This document shows positions 46,006 through 55,499 of a stretch of 64,000 bases of DNA, in pieces; position 1 is the first letter of the stretch, and each line of letters starts with the position of its first letter. The notes below the pieces were generated by a model. It saw only the letters and a program-made list of their open reading frames with translations. It was not told the DNA's origin and did no database searches. The translations under genes and the position numbers were made by a program. The stretch is from Candidatus Aminicenantota bacterium (GTDB taxonomy: Bacteria; Acidobacteriota; Aminicenantia; Aminicenantales; Saccharicenantaceae), in the NCBI GenBank assembly GCA_014360015.1, contig JACIYJ010000002.1, positions 1-64,000 of the forward strand, read 5' to 3'.

Positions 46006-46578
46006 TTATTTTAATTCATTACTGTTCAAACCCAATTTAGGCTCAGTTATCAGGACCTCATCCACTCCGTCTATTTCTTTAAGATGAACTTCAACTCTTT
46101 CTCGTTTTGAAGTTGGTAACAGTCGTCCAATGTAATCTGGTCTGATTGGCAGTTCTCTGTGACCGCGGTCGATAAGGACAGCTAACTGGATAGTTCTGGG
46201 ACGACCAAGGTCGAAGATAGCTTCCATAGCTGCCCGGATGGTTCTTCCAGTGAACAGAACATCATCGATGAGGAGCACATCTTTTCCGTCGAGCTTAAAA
46301 TTGATTTCAGTTTTCTCAGCCATCTGCTTTTTTTCAGCTTCGGTCAGGTCATCACGATAAGGAGTTATATCCAGAGTTCCAAGCGGAATATTGACTCCTT
46401 CATTCTGTTTCAGGATTTCGGCGATTCTTCTTCCAAGATAAATCCCTCTTGTCCTGATGCCAATGATCACCAGGTTTTGTAAGTCACGGTTGCGTTCAGC
46501 AATCTCAGTAGCAATTCGAATTAGGGTCCGGCGGATTTTCCCATTGTCCATCACTCTGGCCTTAACCTTGTTTTCCAT
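46006..46578 (-). CDS. pyrR: Bifunctional pyr operon regulator / uracil phosphoribosyltransferase
   Basis: The 190-residue protein has the PRPP-binding loop VLLIDDVLFTGRTIRAAMEA and the PyrR-specific region LVIIGIRTRGIYLGRRIAE and LIDRGHRELPIRPDYIG. In Bacillus-type systems PyrR binds pyr mRNA to cause attenuation; no PyrR-binding anti-antiterminator could be seen upstream here, so its regulatory target is uncertain. It lies between ribF (16 bases) and pyrC. Confidence 0.93.
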   Translation of the reverse strand: MENKVKARVMDNGKIRRTLIRIATEIAERNRDLQNLVIIGIRTRGIYLGRRIAEILKQNEGVNIPLGTLDITPYRDDLTEAEKKQMAEKTEINFKLDGKDVLLIDDVLFTGRTIRAAMEAIFDLGRPRTIQLAVLIDRGHRELPIRPDYIGRLLPTSKRERVEVHLKEIDGVDEVLITEPKLGLNSNELK

Positions 46579-46594
46579 CGGTTACCTCTTTCCC

Positions 46595-47584
46595 TTATGA
46601 TTTGAAAAACTTATATTTAGCTAAATCAGGCTGAAAGTCAAGAAGGTCGGTCGAGGTCCTTCTTTTTTGTTTAAAGTATTCTCGAGCCAGCTGGATGTCT
46701 TTTCCGATTTGCTCTTTAAGCTTTTCGACCGATGAGAATTTTTTTTCAGGCCTTATTTTTTTCAGCAAAAACAGCGATAATTTCTTCCCGTAAAGCCTGC
46801 CAGAAAAATCGAGCAGGTGGGCTTCAACCAGAAGCTTTTCACCCCCAAAAGTCGGTCTGAAGCCGATGTTGGTGACCGAAGGAAAGACCTCGTTTCTGTA
46901 AGCAACTTTGCTGATATAAACTCCGGGAGGTAAAATCTCGTTTTCGGTCTTTAAATTGGCCGTCGGAAAGCCTAACTTCTGCCCGACACCCTCTCCTTTT
47001 ACTACCTGACCCTGGATCTGGTAAGGCCGGCCGAGCAGCTTCCAGACTTCTTCCACCCGACCGGCTTCCAGAAGACGCCGGAGAAGACTGGAGCTCACCA
47101 GGTGACCGTCTTTTTTTATCGGCTTCAGAGCCCTGACTTTAAACCCGTATTTTTTGCCATAACTTTTTAACTCGTGAACCCCGCAATGTCTTCTATGACC
47201 GAAACGAAAATTCTCGCCAACTACTACCTGTTTAATCTGGAGAGTGTCCTTCAGTATAAGCCTGACAAAATCTTCTCCGCTTAACGAAGCCATTTCCGAA
47301 TCCAGAGAGAGAATCAGGCAATAATCCAAACCAAATTTTCTGAAAAACTCTAACCTTTGTTCGAGGGTTTGAATCAGCTTGATTCTTTGATGGTTAAGAA
47401 TCCTGTCGGGATGGGGATAGAAAGACATGACTCCGGCTGGCAGGTTTTCTTTTTTGGCCTTAGCTACCACCGTCTTCAAAATTTTTTGATGTCCCAGATG
47501 GAGGCCGTCGAAAATCCCAATAGCTAGGACCGAATTTTTGGTAATACTTTTAATGTGGGGTGTTAGTCTGTAGAAAATTCTCAT
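46595..47584 (-). CDS. ribF: Bifunctional riboflavin kinase / FAD synthetase
   Basis: The 329-residue enzyme has an N-terminal nucleotidyltransferase domain (IGIFDGLHLGHQKIL; FRFGHRRHCG) and a C-terminal riboflavin kinase domain (KLGFPTANLK; YISKVAYRN; GGEKLLVEAHLLDF). It makes FMN and FAD. The order DUF1844-ribF-pyrR-pyrC-rnc on one strand, with gaps of 5-30 bases, suggests one transcript. Confidence 0.95.
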   Translation of the reverse strand: MRIFYRLTPHIKSITKNSVLAIGIFDGLHLGHQKILKTVVAKAKKENLPAGVMSFYPHPDRILNHQRIKLIQTLEQRLEFFRKFGLDYCLILSLDSEMASLSGEDFVRLILKDTLQIKQVVVGENFRFGHRRHCGVHELKSYGKKYGFKVRALKPIKKDGHLVSSSLLRRLLEAGRVEEVWKLLGRPYQIQGQVVKGEGVGQKLGFPTANLKTENEILPPGVYISKVAYRNEVFPSVTNIGFRPTFGGEKLLVEAHLLDFSGRLYGKKLSLFLLKKIRPEKKFSSVEKLKEQIGKDIQLAREYFKQKRRTSTDLLDFQPDLAKYKFFKS

Positions 47585-47589
47585 TTAGG

Positions 47590-47898
47590 TCAGAGCTTGA
47601 TGGCTCCTATCTTTTTAAGATAATGGAGCTTTAACTGGGAAAGTATTGCTTCCAGAAAGTTTTCTTCATCCGGTTCCAGGTTGCCCTTGGTTCGATCTTT
47701 TAGCAGATCAAGGATGTCAATTAACCTTTTAGCATACTCCAGGTTGGTTTCCAACTGGTTGCTCTTCGGGTCTTCCAGCAGACCCAGCTTGATCAGAGCC
47801 TGGGTATAAAGAGGAAAGACGATGGAACTGAAATCTAAGGGGGGCATAAATTCCTGAGAATTTTCAGCTTCAGGCCTGGCTTTGGGGTTGTCGTTCAT
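47590..47898 (-). CDS. DUF1844 protein
   Basis: A 102-residue cytoplasmic protein with the DUF1844 pattern (FSSIVFPLYTQALIKLGLLEDP; LEYAKRLIDILDLLKDRTKGNL). The family is small, helical and without known function; it is common in Acidobacteriota, Planctomycetota and Deltaproteobacteria-like lineages. It lies five bases upstream of ribF and is divergent from mazG. Confidence 0.88.
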   Translation of the reverse strand: MNDNPKARPEAENSQEFMPPLDFSSIVFPLYTQALIKLGLLEDPKSNQLETNLEYAKRLIDILDLLKDRTKGNLEPDEENFLEAILSQLKLHYLKKIGAIKL

Positions 47899-48019
47899 TT
47901 TTCTGCTCTTTTCTGACCTTTATGTTTCAGTCAAACGGTTGAAAAAATGCCTCATTTAGATTAATTTACAGCTTTAAATAATATCGCTTCTGCCGGTAAA
48001 ATTCAAGAGGAGGTTTCCG

Positions 48020-48841
48020 GTGAAAAAAGCAACTGAAGCCGGGAGGCTGTTTCAACAGCTGGTAGCCATTATCGATAAGCTCAGGTCGCCTGAGGGGTGT
48101 CCCTGGGATAGAACCAGAAGCAGGGATGACATCCTGAACTATTTTCTGGAAGAAGTATTCGAGGCGGTTGATGCTTTAAAATCAAAGAATCCTGATTCAG
48201 CCAGGGAAGAACTGGGCGATGTACTGATGGAAGTAGTTTTTCTGTCTAAATTTTACGAAGAAGCTGGGAAGTTCAGCATTGCCGATGTGCTGGAAGAGAT
48301 AAACCGAAAGATGGTCGAGCGACACCCACATGTTTTCAGGAAAAAAGGCAAGACTACCCTGGAAGCGGTCAGCGATACCTGGCAAAGGAATAAAAAGATT
48401 GAGAAAAACCGGAGGTCGATTCTTGATGGTCTGCCTGGGAGCGCTCCAGCTCTGATTTATGCTTTTCTGCTTACCCAGAGGGTGGCGACTCATGGCTTTG
48501 ACTGGCCTGAGGCATCTTCAGCCCTAAAAAAAGTCAAAGAAGAAATAGAAGAACTGGAAAAATCTATAAAGCAAAGGAAAAAAGCAGCGGTGGCTGAAGA
48601 GCTGGGAGATGTTCTTTTCTCTCTGGTCAATGTCTCCCGATTACTGGGCTACAACCCTGAAATCATCCTTCGTCAGGCCAACAAGAAATTTGAACAGAGG
48701 TTCAGAAATCTCGAAAAGGAATTAGAAAGACAAGGCAAAAAAGTCAGTGATTGCTCGATAGAAGAACTTGACCGGATATGGGAGCGGGTAAAGAAGCAAA
48801 ATAGCCAGAAAAGAAAAAAACGAAGAAAATATAACAAATAA
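48020..48841 (+). CDS. mazG: Nucleoside triphosphate pyrophosphohydrolase
   Basis: The 273-residue MazG hydrolyses (d)NTPs. Two MazG repeats are visible: EEVFEAVDALKSKNPDSAREELGDVLMEVVF near residue 42, and EEIEELEKSIKQRK...EELGDVLFSLVNVSRL near residue 180. The family start LRSPEGCPWDR is present. Translation starts at GTG 48020, after GAGGAGG. The C-terminus ends in a very basic tail. It is a single plus-strand gene between two divergent/convergent minus-strand operons. Confidence 0.94.
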   Translation: MKKATEAGRLFQQLVAIIDKLRSPEGCPWDRTRSRDDILNYFLEEVFEAVDALKSKNPDSAREELGDVLMEVVFLSKFYEEAGKFSIADVLEEINRKMVERHPHVFRKKGKTTLEAVSDTWQRNKKIEKNRRSILDGLPGSAPALIYAFLLTQRVATHGFDWPEASSALKKVKEEIEELEKSIKQRKKAAVAEELGDVLFSLVNVSRLLGYNPEIILRQANKKFEQRFRNLEKELERQGKKVSDCSIEELDRIWERVKKQNSQKRKKRRKYNK

Positions 48842-48869
48842 GACAAAAAACCAAGAATATGATTTTCTT

Positions 48870-50013
48870 TTAGCTGGCGTTCTCGGCGGCCAGAGCTCCT
48901 TTCTTCCTGAGCATCAGGCTGGCTTTGATGAATTCATCCAGGTCACCATCAAGAATCCGGTCCACATCACCAGTTTCCACTCTGGTTCTCAGGTCTTTAA
49001 TCATCTTGTAAGGGTGGAGAACATAGGAACGGATCTGGTTGCCCCAGGCGATGTCTGATTTCATATCTTCTAGCTTATCAATTTTTTCCCGTCTCTTTCT
49101 CTTTTCAATCTCATAGAGACGGGCTTTGAGCAGCTTCATGGCGGTGGCTTTGTTCTGGTGTTGGGATCGTTCGTTCTGACACTGAACGACTATTCCGGTC
49201 GGGATGTGGGTGATGCGGACAGCTGAGTCAGTCCGGTTAACATGCTGGCCACCCTTGCCCGAAGCCCGGTAGGTGTCAATTTTCAAATCATCTGGGTTGA
49301 TTTCAATCTCGATCTCTTCTTCTATTTCCGGATAGACAAAAACCGCGGCGAAAGAAGTATGCCGGCGTTTATTAGCATCAAAAGGCGAGATTCTGACCAG
49401 CCTGTGGACACCCGACTCTTGACTAAGCAGACCAAAGGCGTAGTCACCTTCAATTCGGATAGTAGCGCTTTTAAGTCCGGCTTCTTCGCCGGGCTGAAAA
49501 TCTATAACTTCGGTTCTGAAGCCTTTTCTTTCGGCAAACCTTAGGTACATCCGGAAAAGCATCTGAGCCCAGTCCTGGGATTCAGTGCCACCAGCACCTG
49601 GATGAATGGTCAGAATGGCATTTCTGGCATCGTCTTCGTCGAAAAATAATGTTCTGAGTTCGGCTTCCTGAAGTTCCTGCTCGAAAGCTCGGATGGCTTT
49701 GGTAAGGTCCTCGACTACTTCTTCGCCCTCTTCAGCCAGCTCCAACAGAACCTCTATTTCTTCTTTTTTGTCCTGAAGCTTTTTATGGAACTGTATGTCC
49801 TTTTCCAGCTGTTTTTTACGCTGCTGGAGCGACTGGAATTTTTTTTGGTCGTTCCAGGTTTCGGGCGAAGAGAGTAGGGAATTTATTCTCTCTAATTCCT
49901 GCTTTTTGTTGTCCAGGTCAAAGAAAGCCTCGGATCTCTTCGAGTTTTTTGAACAACTGACCGGCTTTTTCCCGGTTTTCAGTAAGTTGTTCTATCAGGG
50001 CTATCTCACTCAC
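48870..50013 (-). CDS. prfB: Peptide chain release factor 2 with programmed +1 frameshift
   Basis: RF2 terminates at UGA and UAA. The first 31 codons run from GTG 50013 (after GAGGAGA) to CTT at 49921-49923, where TGA (49918-49920) interrupts; slipping one base onto GAC continues a 349-residue frame to 48870. The site CTTTGAC, with a GAGG internal Shine-Dalgarno-like sequence seven bases upstream, is the classical RF2 autoregulatory frameshift. The SPF recognition motif (SPFDANKRR) and the GGQ motif (SGKGGQHVNRTDSA) are intact. Total about 380 residues. It lies four bases after lnt. Confidence 0.95.
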
Positions 50014-50017
50014 GTTA

Positions 50018-51529
50018 TTATCTCCTCAGTAAAGTCAAGATAAAGGAGAAAAGGCTGATTGTCAAGCCGACGGCGGGGAGAATATCACCAAATCTGGTGT
50101 AAGGGGTTGATCTATTTATTGGATAAGCCTGGCCAACTAAAAGTGTTTTAACCATAATGGGAGTTTTAGCCACAACCCGGCCGTACGGGTCAATGAGGCC
50201 GCTGACCCCGGTAGTGGCGGCTCTCAGGAGAAAACGTCTGTTTTCTACAGCCCGGAAAATGGCGATGTTGAAATGCTGGTGCGGAGCCGAGGTTAGGCCA
50301 TACCAGCTATCGTTGGTGATGGTGGACAGGAAGCTGGCTCCATGCCTGACCAGTTTCCTAACCAGTGAGGGAAAGATTATTTCATAACAGATGGGTGAAG
50401 CAAATTTATAACCCTGGTAATTATGGAGAGTGTATTCTTTCCCGGGAGTCATTTCACCTATGGTATGGGTGAGCTGGTCAATGAAAAAAAAGATTTTTTT
50501 ATAAGGAGTATATTCGCCAAAAGGTACCAGGTGCATCTTGTAATAGGTGGTGTACGACCCATCTGGCTGAAGGCAGAGAGCAGTGTTGTAATAAAGCTCT
50601 TTTCGGTCTTCTATTGCTGTTTCCTTTGTCCCGAGAAGCAGAGTGCAATTGTTTTCCCTGGCAAAATTCATCAGCCTCTGTTTAAATTTCTGGTAGAGGG
50701 GGTGGTTGCAGCTGAAACAGAGAGGCACGCTGAACTCGGGCCAGATGATTAAACCGGCACCTTGCTGTCTGGCCTGGGTAGTCAGCTCTATGTGTTCATC
50801 AAATATTTTGGTTATCTCTTCACCTTTGAGCCTATCCCAGTTAATATCAGACGAAACATTTCCCTGAATGACGGCGGCTGTAAACGGTTTTTCTGACACC
50901 GGAGCCTTTTTCAGAATCCAGAAGCCAGTACCATGAGCCAGGACAATTAGCACCAGGCTGATTATTAGTAGACTCCTGATTTTTTCTTTAAAAAAGAGCA
51001 GAAGAGAACTCTGGAAAAAAACCAGCAGAAAAGAGAGGCCGTAAACACCAGTCAGCGAAGCCGTTTGAATCAAAGGCAAATCTGGACTCTGGGTATAGCC
51101 CAGAAGTCCCCAGGGAAAGCCGGTCAGAATATTGGTTACTCCATATTCTAAGGTTACCCAAAGGAAAGGAGCAGAAAAGCAGGCCAGTTCAGGGGAGACC
51201 CGTCTGGTCCGGCTGAAGACATAGCCAAATATACCCCAGTAAAGGCTGAGGTAAGCTATGAGGATGAAAAAGATTATCAGGCTTATATAATAAGGGACAT
51301 CTCCATAATGGGCTGGGACATAAGGTAGCCAGTAAATCAGAATTCCGTAAAAAGCTAACCCGGCCACAAAGGATAGCCAGAATGAGAACCCCGGTTTGTT
51401 TTCATAGAGGACGAAAATAAGGGGTAGAAGTGAAAACCAGGCTAAATAGAATAGGGAGAATTTTGGAAAAGCCAGAGCAGTTAATATTCCACTCAGGATA
51501 ACCAGGAAAAGATAGACTGCTTTTTTCAT
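50018..51529 (-). CDS. lnt: Apolipoprotein N-acyltransferase
   Basis: The 503-residue inner-membrane enzyme N-acylates lipoproteins in the last maturation step. Six or more N-terminal helices are followed by a periplasmic carbon-nitrogen hydrolase domain with triad segments IIWPEFSVP (Glu), KMHLVPFGEY (Lys) and SPICYEIIFP (Cys), then a C-terminal helix. It supports a diderm envelope with lipoproteins such as the GH106-like protein. Its last codons carry the prfB ribosome binding site. Confidence 0.94.
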   Translation of the reverse strand: MKKAVYLFLVILSGILTALAFPKFSLFYLAWFSLLPLIFVLYENKPGFSFWLSFVAGLAFYGILIYWLPYVPAHYGDVPYYISLIIFFILIAYLSLYWGIFGYVFSRTRRVSPELACFSAPFLWVTLEYGVTNILTGFPWGLLGYTQSPDLPLIQTASLTGVYGLSFLLVFFQSSLLLFFKEKIRSLLIISLVLIVLAHGTGFWILKKAPVSEKPFTAAVIQGNVSSDINWDRLKGEEITKIFDEHIELTTQARQQGAGLIIWPEFSVPLCFSCNHPLYQKFKQRLMNFARENNCTLLLGTKETAIEDRKELYYNTALCLQPDGSYTTYYKMHLVPFGEYTPYKKIFFFIDQLTHTIGEMTPGKEYTLHNYQGYKFASPICYEIIFPSLVRKLVRHGASFLSTITNDSWYGLTSAPHQHFNIAIFRAVENRRFLLRAATTGVSGLIDPYGRVVAKTPIMVKTLLVGQAYPINRSTPYTRFGDILPAVGLTISLFSFILTLLRR

Positions 51530-51562
51530 AATTTTCCTAAAAGTGGGGATAACTTATCCTGG

Positions 51563-52237
51563 TTATTGCTGGACGATAAAATAACCCGGATTGCGGGCAC
51601 TTTTACTGACCAGTTCATTAAGCGCTTTCTGCGCTTCTTCTCTTGTCTGATACCCGCCGAGCCAGACCCGGTAGAGAGGTCTCTGGTCCTTGGGAAAAGG
51701 CTCTTTGACCACAGCCTTATAACCCTGTTTCTTGTATCTTTCGGCTGCCAACCTGGCACTGGCCCGGTCATTGAAAGCTCCAACCTGGATGAAATAATTA
51801 CTAACCTTTGATTTAGTCGTGGTGGCTGGCTTCTGACTGACTGGAGTGGAAGTTCTGACCGGGGTTCTGGTTTCAAATGATGAACTTGAACTCTGGGTTT
51901 GGGATGGAAGGACTGATGATGACGGTTCAGTTACTTTTTCGGCTGCCGGCTTCTGGCTTTCGGTCAGGGCTGGAGTAGGAGTTATTTCTGTGGAAACGGT
52001 TGGAGTGGCTAATTCTTTCTGAGAAGCGGCTGTTTCTTCCTGAGGAACAACTGGAGCCGGAGCATTGACTTTTTCCTCCGTCTTCTGAGAAATCAATGTC
52101 TGGCTTACCAGGTCGGCCTGTTTTTTGCCAACCTGAACCCCGATGAAAAAAATAACCGTACCCAGGATAAGTATGCCCAAGATGATAAAAACCAGGACAG
52201 AAGTCGAAACCTGAATCTCTCGGTAATCTCGGCTCAT
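51563..52237 (-). CDS. SPOR domain membrane protein
   Basis: The 224-residue protein has one N-terminal transmembrane helix (VLVFIILGILILGTVIFFI), a Ser/Thr/Pro-rich periplasmic linker and a C-terminal SPOR domain (NYFIQVGAFNDRASARLAAERYKKQGYKAVV). SPOR domains bind denuded peptidoglycan glycans at division sites. It lies between the slipin gene (five bases upstream) and lnt on the same strand. Confidence 0.9.
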   Translation of the reverse strand: MSRDYREIQVSTSVLVFIILGILILGTVIFFIGVQVGKKQADLVSQTLISQKTEEKVNAPAPVVPQEETAASQKELATPTVSTEITPTPALTESQKPAAEKVTEPSSSVLPSQTQSSSSSFETRTPVRTSTPVSQKPATTTKSKVSNYFIQVGAFNDRASARLAAERYKKQGYKAVVKEPFPKDQRPLYRVWLGGYQTREEAQKALNELVSKSARNPGYFIVQQ

Positions 52238-52242
52238 TGATT

Positions 52243-53004
52243 CTATTTTTTCTCCTGTGATTTATCTCCAGCAAAAGCTCTGAGAATCTCCAGCGGCAGC
52301 GGAAAGATGATGGTCGAGTTCTTTTCAGTGGCGATTTCAGTCAGAGTACCCAGAAAACGCAGCATGATGGTCTGGGGGTTCTGCGAGATGATGTCAGCGG
52401 CCTGGGCCAGTTTTTCTGCCGACTGGAATTCACCATCAGCATGGATGATTTTAGCCCTTCTTTCTCTCTCAGCTTCGGCTTGACGGGCTATGGCCCTGAT
52501 CATGTTTTCGGGCAGGTCAATGTGTTTTATCTCCACCATCTGGACCTTAATCCCCCAGGGATCAGTGTGCATATCGATAATTTCCTGCAGCTGGGTGTTG
52601 AGTTTTTCTCTTTCTGACAGCAACTCATCAAGTTCTACCTGACCAAGAACACTGCGTAAAGTTGTCTGCGATAACTGCGAGGTAGCGTAGAGATAATCCT
52701 GAACTTCTAATACCGCTTTGAGTGGGTCCATCACCCGGAAATAAAGCACAGCATTAACTTTGACTGAAACATTATCCCTGGTGATGACATCCTGAGGCGG
52801 GATATCCATGACGATCAACCTCAGGCTGATTCGCACCATTCGGTCAATGGGGGCGAAGACAAAAATCAGTCCAGGTCCTTTGGGTTGCGGCAGAACCCGG
52901 CCGAGACGGAAGATCACGCCTCTTTCGTATTCTTTCAGAATCTTGATGCAGTTTAGAAGATAAAGAATTACTATGGCCACAACTATAATTGGGAAAGTAA
53001 TCAT
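52243..53004 (-). CDS. Slipin, SPFH/Band 7 membrane protein
   Basis: The 253-residue protein has an N-terminal membrane anchor and a stomatin-like Band 7 domain ([43 protein letters not shown]) followed by a coiled-coil region rich in Ala/Glu/Arg ([15 protein letters not shown]). Slipins form membrane microdomain scaffolds and usually pair with an NfeD-type protein, which is the gene immediately upstream here. Confidence 0.93.
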   Translation of the reverse strand: MITFPIIVVAIVILYLLNCIKILKEYERGVIFRLGRVLPQPKGPGLIFVFAPIDRMVRISLRLIVMDIPPQDVITRDNVSVKVNAVLYFRVMDPLKAVLEVQDYLYATSQLSQTTLRSVLGQVELDELLSEREKLNTQLQEIIDMHTDPWGIKVQMVEIKHIDLPENMIRAIARQAEAERERRAKIIHADGEFQSAEKLAQAADIISQNPQTIMLRFLGTLTEIATEKNSTIIFPLPLEILRAFAGDKSQEKK

Positions 53005-53041
53005 CGAAAACCTCCTTTTTAGACAGGTAAGCCTGTCGCCC

Positions 53042-54328
53042 TTAAAACTTTTTTACCTTTAAAGTCAGGTTGCTTTTAACTTCGACAACCTGAACTTTAT
53101 CTCCCCGGTTGATGACATCATCGGACACAGCTCTCCAGATCTCACCATGAACAAACACTTTTCCATCAGGGGCGAAGGAAGTCAGAGCTGTGCCGATTTC
53201 ACCGATCATCCCTTCTTTCCCGGTCAGAGTCCTCTTGGTATGGACTTTTATCACCAAATAAACCAGGAGAATGAAAACCAGAGAAACACCCAGGGCCACC
53301 GGGATGATGTATTTGAGACTCGGACGAAGCTCCGGGATGGGAGCCCTGATTAACATGATGGACCCGAGAACCACAGAAATTATTCCACCCATGGTTAAAG
53401 CTCCATAACTGTGAACTTTAACTTCAAGAATAAAAAGGACAGTGCCCAGGATGATCAAAAGTAAACCGACATAATTTACAGGCAGAATCTGGAAGGAGAA
53501 AAAAGCCAGAAGAAGGCTGATGCCGCCGATGACTCCCGGTAATACAGCTCCTGGGTTGGCAAATTCGAAATAGAGCCCCAGCAAACCTACCATCAGCAGA
53601 ATATAAGCCAGGTTGGGATTGGCGATGGTCATCAGGAATTTCTGGCGGATGGTCATCGGCACTTCCACTATCGGCTCATCTTTTAGCTTGAGTTCTTCTA
53701 TCCGTCCATCAAACCTTTTTATTTTTCGACCGTCGAGAGCCCGAATAAGTTCGTCTTCAGAGTTGGCTACCAAGTCTATGATTTTGCCCTTGAGGGCTTC
53801 CTGCTCGGTGTAGCTCAGACTCTTTCTGACTGCATCTTCAGCCATCTGGATATTTCGGTTTCTTTTTTCGGCCAAAGTCCTGATATAAGCAGCAGCATCA
53901 TGGGTGACTTTTTCTTCCATGGTTTTATCTTGCTGCTGGCCGGTGAGAGCGACACTGACCGGATGGGCGGCGCCGGTGCTGGTTCCGGGAGCCATGGCAA
54001 AGACATCGCAGGCCACAGAAATAAAAAATCCGGCTGAGGCGGCTCGAGCTCCATACGGGCTGACATAGGCGACTACCGGTACGGGCGAATTGACGATTCC
54101 TTCGATTATCTCCCGCATCGAAGAATCCAGTCCACCTGGGGTATTCAGCTTGATGATTAAAAGTTTGGCCTGCTCTTCCCGGGCTTTTTCCAGTGATTTC
54201 AAAATGAACTCGGCCGTCACCGGATGAATCGGAGCTTTGATAGTTATGGTCAGGATCCTGGCCTGAACAGAAACAGCGCTTCCGAGCAAAATCAGGAGAA
54301 TTAGGACGGAACCGAAAACTTTTCTCAC
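53042..54328 (-). CDS. NfeD family membrane serine protease
   Basis: The 429-residue protein starts at GTG 54328; the upstream frame start at 54394 would include the promoter. After a signal peptide ([17 protein letters not shown]) it has a ClpP-like domain ([14 protein letters not shown], the catalytic Ser in [17 protein letters not shown]), four or five transmembrane helices and a C-terminal NfeD OB-fold domain ([29 protein letters not shown]). Long NfeD (STOPP-type) proteases cleave stomatin C-termini, and the next gene encodes that partner. Confidence 0.92.
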   Translation of the reverse strand: MRKVFGSVLILLILLGSAVSVQARILTITIKAPIHPVTAEFILKSLEKAREEQAKLLIIKLNTPGGLDSSMREIIEGIVNSPVPVVAYVSPYGARAASAGFFISVACDVFAMAPGTSTGAAHPVSVALTGQQQDKTMEEKVTHDAAAYIRTLAEKRNRNIQMAEDAVRKSLSYTEQEALKGKIIDLVANSEDELIRALDGRKIKRFDGRIEELKLKDEPIVEVPMTIRQKFLMTIANPNLAYILLMVGLLGLYFEFANPGAVLPGVIGGISLLLAFFSFQILPVNYVGLLLIILGTVLFILEVKVHSYGALTMGGIISVVLGSIMLIRAPIPELRPSLKYIIPVALGVSLVFILLVYLVIKVHTKRTLTGKEGMIGEIGTALTSFAPDGKVFVHGEIWRAVSDDVINRGDKVQVVEVKSNLTLKVKKF

Positions 54329-54337
54329 GGCAAACTC

Positions 54338-54366
54338 ATTATAAGAACTAACTTCTGATAAGTCAA
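54338..54366 (-). promoter_or_regulatory. Promoter of nfeD, leaderless type
   Basis: On the minus strand TTGACT (54361-54366), exactly 17 bases, then TATAAT (54338-54343), with the -10 box ending nine bases before the GTG start. The predicted leader is two to three bases and there is no Shine-Dalgarno sequence. Confidence 0.7.
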
Positions 54367-54464
54367 TTGAATACTTTGAATGGTAACTTGACATTTTACT
54401 TTTATTAAACTAATTTTACTCTATTAATTTTTATACCAATTCCTCGCGGATAAGGAGACTGCTG

Positions 54465-54752
54465 ATGATAAAGAATGACATAGCCATGTTGCTGGAGCGA
54501 AAAGGCAATTTTAGCCGGGCCAAGTCTGTCTTAATCGTTGAAACCATCCTGGAATCTTTAAAGAATGCCCTCCTTAACGGAGAAAAAATAGAAATTCGTG
54601 GATTTGGCAGTTTCCGGGTAGTTCCCAAAAAATCTGGTTATGGCCGTGATATCCGCCGGAACAAACAAATTCCTATCTCAGGCGGAAAAAGAGTCAAATT
54701 CCGGCCTGGTCAGGATTTCAAAAAGCAGCTTAAGAAGCAGTCAATAGAATAG
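54465..54752 (+). CDS. HU/IHF family DNA-binding protein
   Basis: The 95-residue protein has the HU/IHF fold: an N-terminal helical hairpin (SRAKSVLIVETILESLKNALLNG), the strand EIRGFGSFRVV and the basic β-arm (RRNKQIPISGGKRVKFRPG). It bends DNA as a dimer and is closer to IHF-type in its arm. AAGGAG precedes the ATG. A TTGACA at 54388-54393 may be part of its promoter, but no good -10 is clear. Confidence 0.93.
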   Translation: MIKNDIAMLLERKGNFSRAKSVLIVETILESLKNALLNGEKIEIRGFGSFRVVPKKSGYGRDIRRNKQIPISGGKRVKFRPGQDFKKQLKKQSIE

Positions 54753-54838
54753 AATTTAACCGCTTTTCTTTGCCTTCACTTTTCTCCCATTCGCTTGGCT
54801 TTTGATTTTTATTATTATCGTCTGCTCCTTTTAATTTT

Positions 54839-55480
54839 TTAGCCGCGGCCTTTCATCAAGCGGCCTATCTTCTTGAGCATAACATCCTGGTATAGATTAA
54901 AATAAACCTGTTCGGTCTGTTCGATAGTTTCAGCCAGAGTGCCAGAAGTATTTATCAGGTAATGAGCGTAAGGAATTTTTTCTTCGTCGGGCAGTTGAGC
55001 CTTGATTTTTTCCAGGGCTTTTTCCCGCGAAATTCCATCCCGCTGACATAGTCTTTCCACCTGAATTTCTGGACGGCAGTGAGTGAGAATAACACGATCA
55101 TAAAAATCGTAATACCCTGCTTCAATCACCAGAGCGGCTTCAGTGAGATAAATCTCATGGCTGCCCGTCTCTTCCAGTTGAGCAATAGTCTGTTTGACCT
55201 TCTCCAGAACCTTGGGGTGGGTTAGGCGATTGAGAAATTCTCTTTCTTCTGGATTTTTAAAAATTATTTCACCCAACTTTTTCCGGTCAATGGTAGAATC
55301 ATCTTTAAGAATAGTTTTTCCGAAGTGACCAATAAGTTCCGACCAGATTTCACCACCCGGAGACATCAACTGGTGAGCCACCTGGTCAGCATTCTGGACG
55401 AAACAGCCCTTTTCGCTTAAAATTCTGGCCACTACTGATTTTCCGGTAGCAATTCCACCGGTCAAAGCGACGATCAACAC
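54839..55480 (-). CDS. coaE: Dephospho-CoA kinase
   Basis: The 213-residue kinase performs the last step of coenzyme A synthesis. The P-loop is LTGGIATGKSVVARIL, followed by VQNADQVAHQLM, a substrate-binding region (HPKVLEKV) and the lid with CQRDGISREKALEKIKAQ. Length is normal. It is the last gene of the minus-strand PilZ/LuxR group, 19 bases after a PilZ gene. Confidence 0.94.
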   Translation of the reverse strand: MLIVALTGGIATGKSVVARILSEKGCFVQNADQVAHQLMSPGGEIWSELIGHFGKTILKDDSTIDRKKLGEIIFKNPEEREFLNRLTHPKVLEKVKQTIAQLEETGSHEIYLTEAALVIEAGYYDFYDRVILTHCRPEIQVERLCQRDGISREKALEKIKAQLPDEEKIPYAHYLINTSGTLAETIEQTEQVYFNLYQDVMLKKIGRLMKGRG

Positions 55481-55499
55481 TTTATTTCCTGATACTGGT

